The notes: generated from the letters alone by a model not told the origin. 64,000 nt of DNA from Clostridioides difficile (GCF_900243075.1 NZ_OEZH01000132.1:1-64000); one strand, 5' to 3'. Positions 7,789 to 17,411 are shown, counted from the stretch's first letter. Made by a program: numbers and translations.

Positions 7789-8988
7789 ATGAAATTAAAA
7801 TCTAAAGTATCTATACTTATTATATTTTTGACTTTAGTAATATATTTTAGTATAGGTTTATTAAACAATGAAGACAATTTGAAGATAAAAACTATAAAAG
7901 GTGACTCTGATGAATTAGACTATATAAACATAAATTTTGGATATGATTTTAACGGATATATAAATTCATATTACACAATAAATGGAAGTAACAAAACTAA
8001 AAAGACTGAATTAGTAAAACTACAAAAAGATAGTAAGAACACAAATAATTTAATTGATGTATCTAGTGGTTCAGATTTAATTGCTCATGTTGGATTTGAA
8101 ATGAATGATGATTCAAAAGATATAAACTTTGTAATAGATGAGAAAAAAGAAGATTTAGAAAAAGGTGTATTTCCATCAGAAGGAAGTGATAAAGAACTTG
8201 AATATGAAAAACTAGATATGAATAATTTTATAAGGATAAAATATAAAGTAGATAAAAACATTGATGATTATTATGCAAAGATACTATCATCAAAAAGATA
8301 TAAAAAAAATTTGTATGTGTCTGTACTTTATGCTACAAGTGATTCCTCAGAAAATAACAAAGAATATTTAAGTACTATAGATATAATAAAAATTAATCCA
8401 GAAAATAAAAAAATACAGACTATAAAAAGTATAAATTTAAGTAATTATTTTTCTGAAAAATACCAAAACATAGAGTCTATAGGTGTAAGTTATGCTAGCA
8501 AATATGAGGATAAGATGTATATTTTAATAAATGTATTAAATGCAAATACAGGTGATAATAGCAATTCTAAATTTCATTTACTTGAGTATAATCTTGAAGA
8601 AAATAAAGAAAGCATAGTGGAATTAAAAACTGATAGCAGTATGGTTTTAGCAAAAGCAAAGTTAAAAGATAATAAATTATATATGGTAATGTCAAATGAT
8701 TATGATGATAGTTCAATTACAGAGTTAAATTTACTTACCTATAATATATTAGATAAAAGCTTAGATGAAGATAAATATGTTTTAGATAATAGAGAAAAAA
8801 GAGACATTAGAAGTATTGTAATTGATTCAAATAAAATTATTGTATATACATCAAGACTAAATTCTATATTATCTTGGGATAATAAATTTATGTTATATAT
8901 AATAAATAAAAATTCTAAGGAAATTGTATATGAAGGAAAATTACAATTTAACAGTTCAAATAGTACATTAGAATTTGAAATAAAGTAG
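7789..8988 (+). CDS. Membrane-anchored extracytoplasmic protein of ABC operon, paralogue 1
   Basis: A 399-residue protein with a single N-terminal hydrophobic helix (about residues 7-25) and a hydrophilic, charged remainder rich in N, K, D and S, predicted to lie outside the cell. There is no lipobox. After the anchor it reads KIKTIKGDSDELDYINI, similar to KTLKGNVKDIGRVSV in the protein at 9820. The last half has repeated short beta-like segments (YTSRLNSILSW, YNLEENKESI) that could form a propeller, which is speculative. I recognise no named family. Confidence 0.75.
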   Translation: MKLKSKVSILIIFLTLVIYFSIGLLNNEDNLKIKTIKGDSDELDYININFGYDFNGYINSYYTINGSNKTKKTELVKLQKDSKNTNNLIDVSSGSDLIAHVGFEMNDDSKDINFVIDEKKEDLEKGVFPSEGSDKELEYEKLDMNNFIRIKYKVDKNIDDYYAKILSSKRYKKNLYVSVLYATSDSSENNKEYLSTIDIIKINPENKKIQTIKSINLSNYFSEKYQNIESIGVSYASKYEDKMYILINVLNANTGDNSNSKFHLLEYNLEENKESIVELKTDSSMVLAKAKLKDNKLYMVMSNDYDDSSITELNLLTYNILDKSLDEDKYVLDNREKRDIRSIVIDSNKIIVYTSRLNSILSWDNKFMLYIINKNSKEIVYEGKLQFNSSNSTLEFEIK

Positions 8989-8996
8989 GTGATTTG

Positions 8997-9809
8997 ATGA
9001 AAGATTTAATAAGATTATTCGAATTTGAATTAAAAAGAAATATAAAAAATTATATATTTATAATAATTTGTTGCTGTTCTTTTGTAATTTTAAATATAGT
9101 AAAAAATTTAAATGACTATAATTACATAATAGAAAATGCATCTAAAAGTGAACAGTTAACAAAAATAGGAAATACAATAGAAATGGTAAATGTCACAGGT
9201 TTCTCAAGTTTTAGAAATATAATGAGTTCTACAGAATCATGGTTTATATTTGGTATAATTGCATGTATTTGCTATGCTTTTTTTATTTGGTATAGAGACT
9301 TTGAGGGGAGGAGTAAATCTATATATACACTCATAATGTTACCTAAAAATAGAATCAATGTTTATATATCTAAATTATTAAATATATTATTTCTAGTGTA
9401 TAGCTACACAGTAGTATTTACAATAACTTTATTTATTACAAGTAAGGTGTTGCCTAGGTATATGCTTGGTAATGTTGTAAACTATGGTTTTGTACAAGAA
9501 ACAATATATAAGTTAAAAATGTTACTTCCATATAGCTTTGAAATACTATTTGTAGAGTATATATTTTTATTGATAGGATTTGTATCTGTAGTATTTACAT
9601 CAATTCTTATAAATAAATCTATTTATAAACTAAGTACTTTAGTAAGTTTCCTGTTTTTAGTTTTGGAAATTTTAGTATTTATAATTTCTGTAGAATTTAT
9701 TATACCTTATGAATACAGCAATGTATTTACTGTTTTATATTCAAGTATAAACATATTTGTATGTAGTCTTATATCTAATAAACTTTTGAAGCAAAAGATT
9801 GACTTTTAG
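8997..9809 (+). CDS. ABC transporter permease, paralogue 2
   Basis: A 270-residue membrane protein, paralogous to the permease at 6954 (shared WYRDFEGRSKSIYTLIMLPK-type motif after the second helix). I place the start at the ATG at 8997, which has an AGGTG site 6 bases upstream, rather than the adjacent TTG at 8994. It probably pairs with paralogue 1 to form a heterodimeric ABC channel. Confidence 0.82.
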   Translation: MKDLIRLFEFELKRNIKNYIFIIICCCSFVILNIVKNLNDYNYIIENASKSEQLTKIGNTIEMVNVTGFSSFRNIMSSTESWFIFGIIACICYAFFIWYRDFEGRSKSIYTLIMLPKNRINVYISKLLNILFLVYSYTVVFTITLFITSKVLPRYMLGNVVNYGFVQETIYKLKMLLPYSFEILFVEYIFLLIGFVSVVFTSILINKSIYKLSTLVSFLFLVLEILVFIISVEFIIPYEYSNVFTVLYSSINIFVCSLISNKLLKQKIDF

Positions 9810-9819
9810 GAGGGATATT

Positions 9820-11088
9820 ATGAAAGCAAAAAATATAGGAAAATATACAATATGTTTTATAATAGTATGTTTTTTAATGATTACTATGACCTTAATATTG
9901 AGTTATTTTAATAAGGATAAACTATCTGTAAAAACTTTAAAAGGTAATGTAAAAGATATAGGGAGAGTAAGTGTAGTATATACACCTAATATAAGCAAAT
10001 TTTCTTATGAGGAGGTAATTATAAGTAAAAATGGAGTAAGAAATGATACAAACCCTAAATCAATAATTAGAAATGATTATTTAAATATTGACAAAAAATA
10101 CAGTGATTTTGTTAATGATAAAGGAGATGTACTTATATATAAAGATGATTTGAATATAGGAGAAGCATATACTTCTACTAAGTCTGATTTAGTACAAGGA
10201 ATGAATGCTTTAAATGATTGCATAAAGGTTTCAAATAAAAATTTAAAAAGTGGGGTAGAAGAAAATTTTGATATTAATTTGAATAAGTCTGATTTTAAAG
10301 AAAATAGTTGGAAAACTTTATTTAATAAAATATATAAAGGCAATTTATATATGGTAATTAGTGAAACTAATATTTCAGGTTTTAAAGTCAATAATATTTG
10401 TATATTAAAAATAGATATAAAAAATAAGTCTTATAAGTTACTAAATAGATTTAATTTAGTCTTACAGAATGGATATCAACAAAATATCAATGAAATTAAA
10501 TTTTCTATTGGAAGCAAATTGTATTTAGAAATGGTAAATAATAAAAGTACAAATGGAGATGTTGAAGGACATGATAATTACTCTAACTTTATTATATATG
10601 ATATAGAAGAGAACACTTTTAATATAAGCAATAAATTTATGGATAATCTAAATAAAGAAAAGAATGCAAATCCAAAGGAGATTGGCTTATTAAGTAAAAC
10701 TAAGCTAGATTATATGGTAAAAAATAATAAATTGAATCTTATAGTTACGGATATGAGTAATTCCATAACTAATCTTGTTTATGATATTAATTCTAATGAG
10801 ATTAAACTAGAAGATTATGAGACACTTGATTTAAAAGTAGATTATAATGAAGCATTATCTGGAGTTAGGAAAGTTAAGTTACTGGATGATAAGATATATT
10901 CTATTTCAGGTATAAAGGGCAATATATCAGGAGAATTAAAAGGGTTTAAAGGAGTTGTTGACATAGTCGGAACTAAGCCAGTAAAATTTCAAGTATTTGA
11001 TATGAAACTTAAAAAGAATGTTTATGAAGCTGAGCTAATAAATGGAGATATAAGTTTACAAGATAAGTTATATTTTGTTGCAAATTAA
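9820..11088 (+). CDS. Membrane-anchored extracytoplasmic protein of ABC operon, paralogue 2
   Basis: A 422-residue protein with an N-terminal helix (about residues 10-32) followed by a large hydrophilic domain, equivalent to the protein at 7789. The ATG at 9820 follows AGGAGGG. The open frame upstream to 9799 would put the start inside the previous gene and ahead of the ribosome site. It ends the operon, and MITE-like copy 2 follows 62 bases later. The function is unknown. It may present or sense the transported molecule. Confidence 0.75.
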   Translation: MKAKNIGKYTICFIIVCFLMITMTLILSYFNKDKLSVKTLKGNVKDIGRVSVVYTPNISKFSYEEVIISKNGVRNDTNPKSIIRNDYLNIDKKYSDFVNDKGDVLIYKDDLNIGEAYTSTKSDLVQGMNALNDCIKVSNKNLKSGVEENFDINLNKSDFKENSWKTLFNKIYKGNLYMVISETNISGFKVNNICILKIDIKNKSYKLLNRFNLVLQNGYQQNINEIKFSIGSKLYLEMVNNKSTNGDVEGHDNYSNFIIYDIEENTFNISNKFMDNLNKEKNANPKEIGLLSKTKLDYMVKNNKLNLIVTDMSNSITNLVYDINSNEIKLEDYETLDLKVDYNEALSGVRKVKLLDDKIYSISGIKGNISGELKGFKGVVDIVGTKPVKFQVFDMKLKKNVYEAELINGDISLQDKLYFVAN

Positions 11089-11150
11089 GTGATAGAATTA
11101 ATTTTATCACTTTGAGCGTTTATATGTGTTTATTATAGGAAAATATAAAT

Positions 11151-11270
11151 AAGGGGGTGTCTCAAAATGAACTTTTTAGTACATGAGGCACTCTTTTTGT
11201 ATGAAACCAAATATATTTTCATTATTTCAACAATGAAAAAAGGCTTATCTCTATTTTGAGACAGTCCCTT
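11151..11270 (+). mobile_element. MITE-like repeat, copy 2
   Basis: A 120-bp element ending in AAGGGGGTGTCTCAAAAT and its near-perfect inverted copy (16 of 18). Inside, GTGTCTC...ATGAACT pairs with AGTTCATGAGGCAC-like sequence and is followed by TTTTT, a terminator. It follows the GntR-ABC operon. Copies are at 3141, 23636 and 58966. Confidence 0.82.
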
Positions 11271-11447
11271 ATTTTTAATTTTAATAGAAAAATATTTTTT
11301 AATATTTTTGTGTTATATATCGTAATTTAATTTATATTAATACACTTAAATTTGAAATAGAATGAGTATAGTGGTAAAATTAATTATTAGAATATTAGAA
11401 ATAATAAATAAATAATACATTATACTTAAAAGGGGGAGAAATTTAAG

Positions 11448-12629
11448 ATGAGCAAAAAATATATTAAAGCAGGGAATTTGATTGATGGAACAGGAAATAG
11501 TATTATGAAAAACAAGGGTATAATTATTGATGGAGATACTATAGTTGAAATTGAAGATATAAGAGAAGATTTAAATGGATATGATGTGTATGATTACTTA
11601 GATAAAACTGTTATGCCAGGTATTATGAATTGTCATGTCCACTTGACAATGGAGCCAGTTGGAAATCCAAAAGTATATTATGACAATGTATCAGATGTAG
11701 AGCTTGTAGTAAATACAATAAAACAACTTGATGCATATTTAGATTCAGGAGTGACATATATTAGAAGTCTAGGTTGTCCAAAATATGTAGATGTACAACT
11801 TAAAAATCTTGTAGACAAAGGGTCTATAGATGGTCCTGGTATAGTTACCTCAGGTCCAGTTATATGTATGACAGGAGGACATGGATATTATTTTGGTATT
11901 GAAAGTGATGGAGTAGATGAATGTAGAAAATCAGCCAGAACAGTTTTAAAAAATGGAGTAGATTGTGTAAAGATAATGGCAACTGGAGGTGTAACAACTG
12001 ATGGAGTTGAGCCAGGTTCACCACAATTAACTTTGGAAGAAATGAAGGCTGCTGTAGATGAAGCTGTAAAAGCAGGTAAAATAACTGCCACACATGCACA
12101 AGGAAGAACTGGTATAAAAAATGCAGTGCTTGCAGGAATTACCTCTATAGAACATGGTGTTTATTTAGATGATGAAATAATTGATTTGATGCTTGAAAGA
12201 GGAACTTACTTAGTTCCAACCGTGGCTGCACCGTATTTTATTCTAAATGCAGGAAAAGAAAGTGGAATAACTGAGGCTACTCTTAGAAAGTGTGAGATTG
12301 TTGCCATTCCACACAAGGAGTCATTCCTAAAAGCATACAAAAAAGGCATTAAAATTGCAGTTGGTTCTGATGCAGGAACTTCTTATAATGAGCATGGGAA
12401 GACATACTATGAAATGAAACTAATGTCAGATTATGGTATGGATAATATGGACGTAATAGTTGCTGCTACAAAAACAGCATCTGAACTTTTAAGAGTTGAT
12501 AAAAATTATGGAACTTTAGAAAAAGGAAAGAAAGCAGATGTTATAGTTGTAAATGGAAATCCAATAGAAGATATAGATGTACTTGCAGATGTATTAGCAG
12601 TATTTAAACTTGGTAAAAAAGTTAGATAA
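11448..12629 (+). CDS. Amidohydrolase (imidazolonepropionase/prolidase-like)
   Basis: A 393-residue metal-dependent hydrolase. Motifs in order: the first-strand ligand pair in MPGIMNCHVHL (about residue 63), VKIMATGGV (bridging Lys), THAQG, EHGVYLD and GSDAGT, giving the expected H-x-H, Lys, His, His, Asp metal set. Such enzymes cleave cyclic amides, Xaa-Pro dipeptides or related C-N bonds. The substrate cannot be assigned. It is monocistronic, with a strong GGGGGAG site before the ATG and a terminator at 12654. Confidence 0.88.
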   Translation: MSKKYIKAGNLIDGTGNSIMKNKGIIIDGDTIVEIEDIREDLNGYDVYDYLDKTVMPGIMNCHVHLTMEPVGNPKVYYDNVSDVELVVNTIKQLDAYLDSGVTYIRSLGCPKYVDVQLKNLVDKGSIDGPGIVTSGPVICMTGGHGYYFGIESDGVDECRKSARTVLKNGVDCVKIMATGGVTTDGVEPGSPQLTLEEMKAAVDEAVKAGKITATHAQGRTGIKNAVLAGITSIEHGVYLDDEIIDLMLERGTYLVPTVAAPYFILNAGKESGITEATLRKCEIVAIPHKESFLKAYKKGIKIAVGSDAGTSYNEHGKTYYEMKLMSDYGMDNMDVIVAATKTASELLRVDKNYGTLEKGKKADVIVVNGNPIEDIDVLADVLAVFKLGKKVR

Positions 12630-12653
12630 ATAAAAAATTAGATAAGTAATATG

Positions 12654-12706
12654 AAAAAAAGAGTGTCTAAAGGGATTTTTAAATAATTATAGACACTCTT
12701 TTTTAT
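12654..12706 (+). terminator. Terminator between amidohydrolase and cotA
   Basis: AAAAAAAGAGTGTCTA pairs with TAGACACTCTTTTTT. The stem is flanked by A and T runs on both sides, so it can act on both strands for the convergent neighbours. Confidence 0.85.
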
Positions 12707-12781
12707 TAGTAATAATTAAATTTTTTATAATTTAGAAAATGATGCTATTCTATTATTTAGATATAGCTCTTTAAAATCATT

Positions 12782-13699
12782 CTATGCAATATAATCTATA
12801 GAATCTACACATACAAAGTATATTCTTGAGTCATTAGAATTTCCAAGTACTAGAACATCATTTTTCTTTCCTAGAACTTCAACACCAGTTAGAACTAAAC
12901 TACCAGCTACTACAGTAACTTGATTATTTATATTGGACATATAAAGGTTATCAAGGATACCTTTATTACAACAACAATCGTCACAATCACAGTTACAATT
13001 GCATTCTTTGTAATGTTTTTTATCAAGATAGTAACCTAAAGATGCTACGAAATCTTCGTAATCTGCAGGTGTAATATTAAAGGCAACAGCTTTAAGATTA
13101 CATAATGATGCTAAATCTACATTTGTTAGTGGATTAACTGTAGAAATTATATAATCAATTATATCATCAAGTATTGAATTTAATATAGCTCCAAGGTCTA
13201 TAGTAGCAGGAACTGCTGCCTCTATAAGAGTAACTAGTTCAGATACTCCTGGAATAGTACCAATTGAAGTAACTAATCCTCCAAGTGTCAAAGGAACAGG
13301 TTTAGGATAATACAATTGACCAGATATATCTATTAAATCACAGTTACAAGCTGAAAATCTTTCAAAAGTACCATTAAGTCCAGATAAATTATCTTTTGGA
13401 GGTATTGAATAATCTATACCTACTAAATAAGCACCAACAATAAAGAAATCTGAAATAAAAGCAAATTCATTGAAATTTACAAAAGGTCTTAGAGCATCAT
13501 ATCTTAGAAGTTCTAATGCCTCTCTCATGCTTTTTTTACAACAACATTGTTTCATTTTAGGTTCTTTATATTTATTTGGGTAATTATAGTATCTATCAGC
13601 TACTTGATAATTTTCATAGTATCTTTCATTTGTATTTGGATAATCTTCTTCGTATTCCTGAGTAAATCTAAAGTCCTCTCTACATTTATTATTTTCCAT
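12782..13699 (-). CDS. cotA: Spore outer-coat protein CotA
   Basis: A 305-residue protein, about 34 kDa, matching C. difficile CotA, needed for normal spore coat assembly. The N-terminus is rich in Tyr, Asn and Glu. A CCCKKS cluster lies near residue 50, and a dense Cys/Asp run (KECNCNCDCDDCCCNK) lies near residue 235. These could support disulfide cross-linking or metal binding. I use the ATG at 13699, 8 bases after AAGGAG. The GTG at 13708 overlaps the ribosome site. The identification rests on recognition of the family and its genome context. Confidence 0.85.
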   Translation of the reverse strand: MENNKCREDFRFTQEYEEDYPNTNERYYENYQVADRYYNYPNKYKEPKMKQCCCKKSMREALELLRYDALRPFVNFNEFAFISDFFIVGAYLVGIDYSIPPKDNLSGLNGTFERFSACNCDLIDISGQLYYPKPVPLTLGGLVTSIGTIPGVSELVTLIEAAVPATIDLGAILNSILDDIIDYIISTVNPLTNVDLASLCNLKAVAFNITPADYEDFVASLGYYLDKKHYKECNCNCDCDDCCCNKGILDNLYMSNINNQVTVVAGSLVLTGVEVLGKKNDVLVLGNSNDSRIYFVCVDSIDYIA

Positions 13700-13950
13700 T
13701 AAATACACTCCTTTTATATTTTGATTTAAATGTATAGATAATTGAGTTTATCTATATAGTAATATTATATTTATTATGTAAAAAAATGTTACAAAAGGTA
13801 TTATAAAATAATAAAAAATAATAATTTGTCAGATGAGGTTATAAACTCTTATGAATAATCTATTTTAAAATAAAAAACTGTGTATAAAAAAGGTTTATAT
13901 GTTATATTTATATAAATATATTTATAAAAGAGAAAGGAGTAATTCGATAA

Positions 13951-14745
13951 ATGATTGAGGTAGATAAATTGTGCAAGTCTTTTACAAGAGTTGTGAAAGA
14001 TGATAAGGATAAAAATTCAATAAGAAAGTTAAAGAAAATAAAAACTAGAAAAGAAGAATTTTTTGCTGTAAACAATGTTTCATTTAAAGTTGTAGAAGGT
14101 GAAATTGTTGGAATATTAGGTCCAAATGGTGCAGGAAAGACAACATTACTTAGAATGTTAGGTGGTATATTGACACCAACATCAGGAAGTATAAATATTT
14201 CTGGATATGATTATTCAATAGATAGAAATTCAGCAAAAAAAGAAATAGGGTATCTATCTGGAAATACAAAGCTATATGGAAGGCTTTCTCCTAGAGAACT
14301 TCTAACAACTTTTGCAAACCTATATGAAATGTCAAAAGAAGAGATAGAAGAATCAATTGAAAATGTTGTAGAAATAATGGATATGAGTGAATTTATAGAC
14401 AATAGAATTGAAAATTTATCAACTGGTCAGACTCAAAGAACATCTATAGCTCGTTGCTTAATACATTCTCCTAAAGTATACATTTTTGATGAGCCGACGT
14501 TAGGGCTGGATGTTTTAAGTAGTGCATCCATAATAGATTTTATGAAGAATGAAAAATTAAGGGGTAAAACTGTTCTTTATTCAACTCATTATATGGAAGA
14601 AGCAGAAACTTTATGTGATAAGATTTTTATGATTCACAATGGGAAAATAATTGCATCAGGTACACCACAGAGTTTAAAAGAGGAATCAGGAGTAAATAAT
14701 TTAAGAGATGTATTCATAAAACTTGCTAGAAGGGAGGAGATTTAA
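13951..14745 (+). CDS. natA: NatA-like ABC exporter ATP-binding protein
   Basis: A 264-residue ATPase with Walker A GPNGAGKTT near residue 58, signature NLSTGQTQRTSIAR, Walker B VYIFDEPTLGLD and H-loop STHYMEEAE. A 25-residue charged insertion (DDKDKNSIRKLKKIKTRK) near the N-terminus is characteristic of NatA. It abuts the permease gene with no gap. The pair resembles the Bacillus NatAB Na+ efflux system. The true substrate here is an inference. Confidence 0.88.
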   Translation: MIEVDKLCKSFTRVVKDDKDKNSIRKLKKIKTRKEEFFAVNNVSFKVVEGEIVGILGPNGAGKTTLLRMLGGILTPTSGSINISGYDYSIDRNSAKKEIGYLSGNTKLYGRLSPRELLTTFANLYEMSKEEIEESIENVVEIMDMSEFIDNRIENLSTGQTQRTSIARCLIHSPKVYIFDEPTLGLDVLSSASIIDFMKNEKLRGKTVLYSTHYMEEAETLCDKIFMIHNGKIIASGTPQSLKEESGVNNLRDVFIKLARREEI

Positions 14746-16812
14746 ATGAGAAGTAAGATTGTAAAATACATATTTAAAAAAGAAATGTTAGACATATTAA
14801 GAGATAAAAAGACGTTGTTTATGATGATTGTTGTACCACTTCTTTTATATCCTTTACTTATGTTATTGATGATTCAGGTAATGAACATGTCTGCAAATAG
14901 TATGAATAGCAAGGACATTAATATAGCTTTTAATAATAAACCCAATAAGGTATTAGTATCTATGATTGAAGACGATAATTTAGAAAAAGATACTAAAGAC
15001 AAAAATACTTCAAATGATAAAGGTAAAATAAGAGTGTTAGATGTGGATAACTATAAAAAGTCATTAGAAGAAAATAAAATTGATGCTTATATAAAAATAG
15101 AAGAAAAAAAATCATCTACAAGTTATCAAATATATATGAATTCTTCTCAAGAAAATTCTTCTAATGCAGTAAAAAGAATTGAAACTGTTTTAGATAAATA
15201 CAAAAGATTTACTATAGAGAAAACTTTATCTGAAAAAGGATTAGATGTACAAGCTACTTTAGAACCAATAACATATAGCACTGTAGATGTTGCAAAGACG
15301 GAAGAAGTGGCAGGATACTTTTTAGGGCAGATATTGCCATTCATATTAATAATAGGAGTTTTACTTGGTTCAATATATCCAGCAATAGATGTTATGGCTG
15401 GAGAAAAGGAAAGAGGCACACTAGAAACTTTATTTACACTTCCAATATCAAATTTAGAACTAGTTATGGGAAAATACATGGCAGTTTCTCTTAGTGCAAT
15501 AGTAACAGCAATTTTAAACATTTTATCTATGGGACTGACTATGGCGTTTATTTTAGTTAGTGGAGGTCTTAGCAGTCAGTTTGGTTTTGGAAATTTTAAT
15601 TATGGGGATTTAGTCTTGCCAATTATAACTACTTTAATTTGTATATGTCTGTTTTCGATGGTAGTTTCAGCAATAAGTATGTGTGTATGTTCACTAGCAA
15701 AAAGTTTTAAAGATGCTCAAAACTACATAACACCTCTTATGTTAATTATTATGATACCATCATATGTTTCTATGATACCAAATATAGTATTAGATAGGGT
15801 AACAGCTGTAATACCTGTGGTAAATATATCTCTACTTATAAAAAGTGTATTATCTTTTAAAAGTGATTTAAATTTAATAGCTTTAGTTTTAGCATCAAAT
15901 GTAGCTTTTGTCATATTGGCAATCATATTACTATCTAAGATGTTCAATTCTGAGGAAATACTTTTTGGTAATAGTAAGAGTTTTTCTTTCTTAGAGAAAA
16001 GAAGTAACATAAAAAAAGGGTCTATACCAACTGTGAGTGATGGTGTTATTTTATATGCAGTAGGATTAGTTCTATTGATTTATGTTGGTTCTCTAGTGCA
16101 AATTAAATTTGGTATGGCAGGTATTATAATGACACAATTTATGATAATTTCTTTGCCATTAGTATTTGCATACTATATAAAAGCTGATTTTAAAGAAGTA
16201 TTTAGCTTGAAAGTTCCTAAATTGAAGCACATATTTGGGAGCATTGTTCTTTGGATTGGTGGATATATACTTATTATGATTATAACACAGCTAATTTTAT
16301 TTTTATTCCCTCAAAGTATGGAGGTCGCTGAAAGTTTAAATAAGGCTCTTTTTATGAAAAATAGTTTTTTATTGAATTTACTCGCAATAGCTTTATTACC
16401 AGCTATATGTGAAGAAATGTTCTTTAGGGGATTTATATTTTCTTCATTTAGTAAATCAAAGGATAAAAATAAGTCTGTTAAGCTGGCTATAATATGTAGT
16501 GGGATATTATTTGGTATTATGCATATGGATTTTATTAGAATAATTCCAACATCAATACTGGGTATTATATTTGCATACAGTGTATATAAATCTGGTTCAA
16601 TATTTGTATCAATGTTATTGCATTTTTTGAACAACAGCGTAGCAGTTATAGTAAATCATTATACAAGTGGAAATATAGCCAATTTGTATAAGTTTATTGA
16701 AGTTGATTTTTCGAACTTAAATGTACTTAAATTTGTTTTAATTCTCTTAGTAAGTTTTATATTAGTTCTGTTAGGGGTAAGAGTTCTATATAGAAAGTCT
16801 TTAAGAAATTAA
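14746..16812 (+). CDS. NatB-like ABC permease fused to a CPBP intramembrane protease domain
   Basis: A 688-residue two-domain membrane protein. Residues 1 to about 410 are a NatB/ABC-2 permease: an N-terminal helix, a large external loop and a helix bundle containing DVMAGEKERGTLETL. Residues from about 440 are a CPBP (CAAX protease/Abi) domain with EEMFFRGF near 550, FGIMHMDF near 585 and the final HFLNNS near 625, which supply the Glu-Glu, His and His/Asn active-site set. The domain could process a peptide exported by the transporter. All conserved catalytic residues appear present. It is co-transcribed with the ATPase. Confidence 0.88.
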   Translation: MRSKIVKYIFKKEMLDILRDKKTLFMMIVVPLLLYPLLMLLMIQVMNMSANSMNSKDINIAFNNKPNKVLVSMIEDDNLEKDTKDKNTSNDKGKIRVLDVDNYKKSLEENKIDAYIKIEEKKSSTSYQIYMNSSQENSSNAVKRIETVLDKYKRFTIEKTLSEKGLDVQATLEPITYSTVDVAKTEEVAGYFLGQILPFILIIGVLLGSIYPAIDVMAGEKERGTLETLFTLPISNLELVMGKYMAVSLSAIVTAILNILSMGLTMAFILVSGGLSSQFGFGNFNYGDLVLPIITTLICICLFSMVVSAISMCVCSLAKSFKDAQNYITPLMLIIMIPSYVSMIPNIVLDRVTAVIPVVNISLLIKSVLSFKSDLNLIALVLASNVAFVILAIILLSKMFNSEEILFGNSKSFSFLEKRSNIKKGSIPTVSDGVILYAVGLVLLIYVGSLVQIKFGMAGIIMTQFMIISLPLVFAYYIKADFKEVFSLKVPKLKHIFGSIVLWIGGYILIMIITQLILFLFPQSMEVAESLNKALFMKNSFLLNLLAIALLPAICEEMFFRGFIFSSFSKSKDKNKSVKLAIICSGILFGIMHMDFIRIIPTSILGIIFAYSVYKSGSIFVSMLLHFLNNSVAVIVNHYTSGNIANLYKFIEVDFSNLNVLKFVLILLVSFILVLLGVRVLYRKSLRN

Positions 16813-16844
16813 ATATAGATTTACTATATATATTAAAATTGATA

Positions 16845-16897
16845 AGCACTAAAGTATATAAATATATCTTATATATAAAATACTTTAGTGCTATTTT
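16845..16897 (+). terminator. Terminator after NatB-CPBP gene
   Basis: AGCACTAAAGTAT pairs with ATACTTTAGTGCT across an A/T loop and is followed by ATTTTAT. It ends the natA operon and insulates the invertible region downstream. Confidence 0.75.
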
Positions 16898-17076
16898 ATA
16901 TATTTTATTTATGTGAAATAATAAATGGTTTTTGTTTTAGAAATTTAACTTGGACACTATTTGAGTTATTTATTTATAAAAATTAATAACTAATTTGTCG
17001 AAATAATTGTAATAAGAAAAAATGAAAAAATAAAGTATGAATATGTTGCAAATACTGCGTTTTGCTAAAAAGTAGT

Positions 17077-17338
17077 CATTTCTTGTAAAATGGATAATTT
17101 ATATTTATTTTAATTTTGTAAAATTTTCTGCTACTATAATTATAGAATGTAGCATATTAGTTGTCTTTTCTATTGATTTATACATTTCATATCGGTATAA
17201 TAGAAAATAAATTGGATTATTTTGGTATATAATTATTTATAAAAAATGCTTATTTTTCTTTAAATTATCTGAAAATTTTTATTTTTATATTATAATTTTA
17301 TTATTTTCTTTTCAAAATTATCCATTTTACAAGAAATG
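17077..17338 (+). promoter_or_regulatory. Invertible DNA switch (Cdi3-type) flanked by 24-bp inverted repeats
   Basis: The 24 bases at 17077-17100 (CATTTCTTGTAAAATGGATA...) are the exact reverse complement of 17315-17338, with 214 bases between. C. difficile is known to have several recombinase-inverted switches, one of them (Cdi3) upstream of a c-di-GMP phosphodiesterase gene, inverted by RecV. The position immediately upstream of the EAL gene at 17412 fits that switch. The repeat arms are too far apart for a terminator. The enclosed promoter points to the gene in this orientation. Confidence 0.88.
17173..17201 (+). promoter_or_regulatory. Promoter inside the invertible segment, facing the EAL gene
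   Basis: TTGATT (17173-17178) and TATAAT (17196-17201) are 17 bases apart on the plus strand. Inversion of 17077-17338 would turn it away from the gene at 17412. The present arrangement is therefore predicted to be ON, with a leader of about 200 nt running through the right repeat. Confidence 0.65.
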
Positions 17339-17411
17339 GAAACTTTTAAGATATACTTGTTTGCTAATAAATTATAATCAAATAGAGGTGTTTTAATGGG
17401 AGGAAATTTTT

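Noticed and set aside
11330-11350. TAATACACTTA half-site resembling the GntR operator of 5705-5734, before the amidohydrolase
   Set aside because: Only one half of the palindrome is present, and such A/T-rich 11-mers occur by chance.
13800-13945. Possible sporulation sigma-factor promoter upstream of cotA and stem-loops in this gap
   Set aside because: I could not find a sigma-K type -35/-10 pair that stands out from the A/T-rich background.
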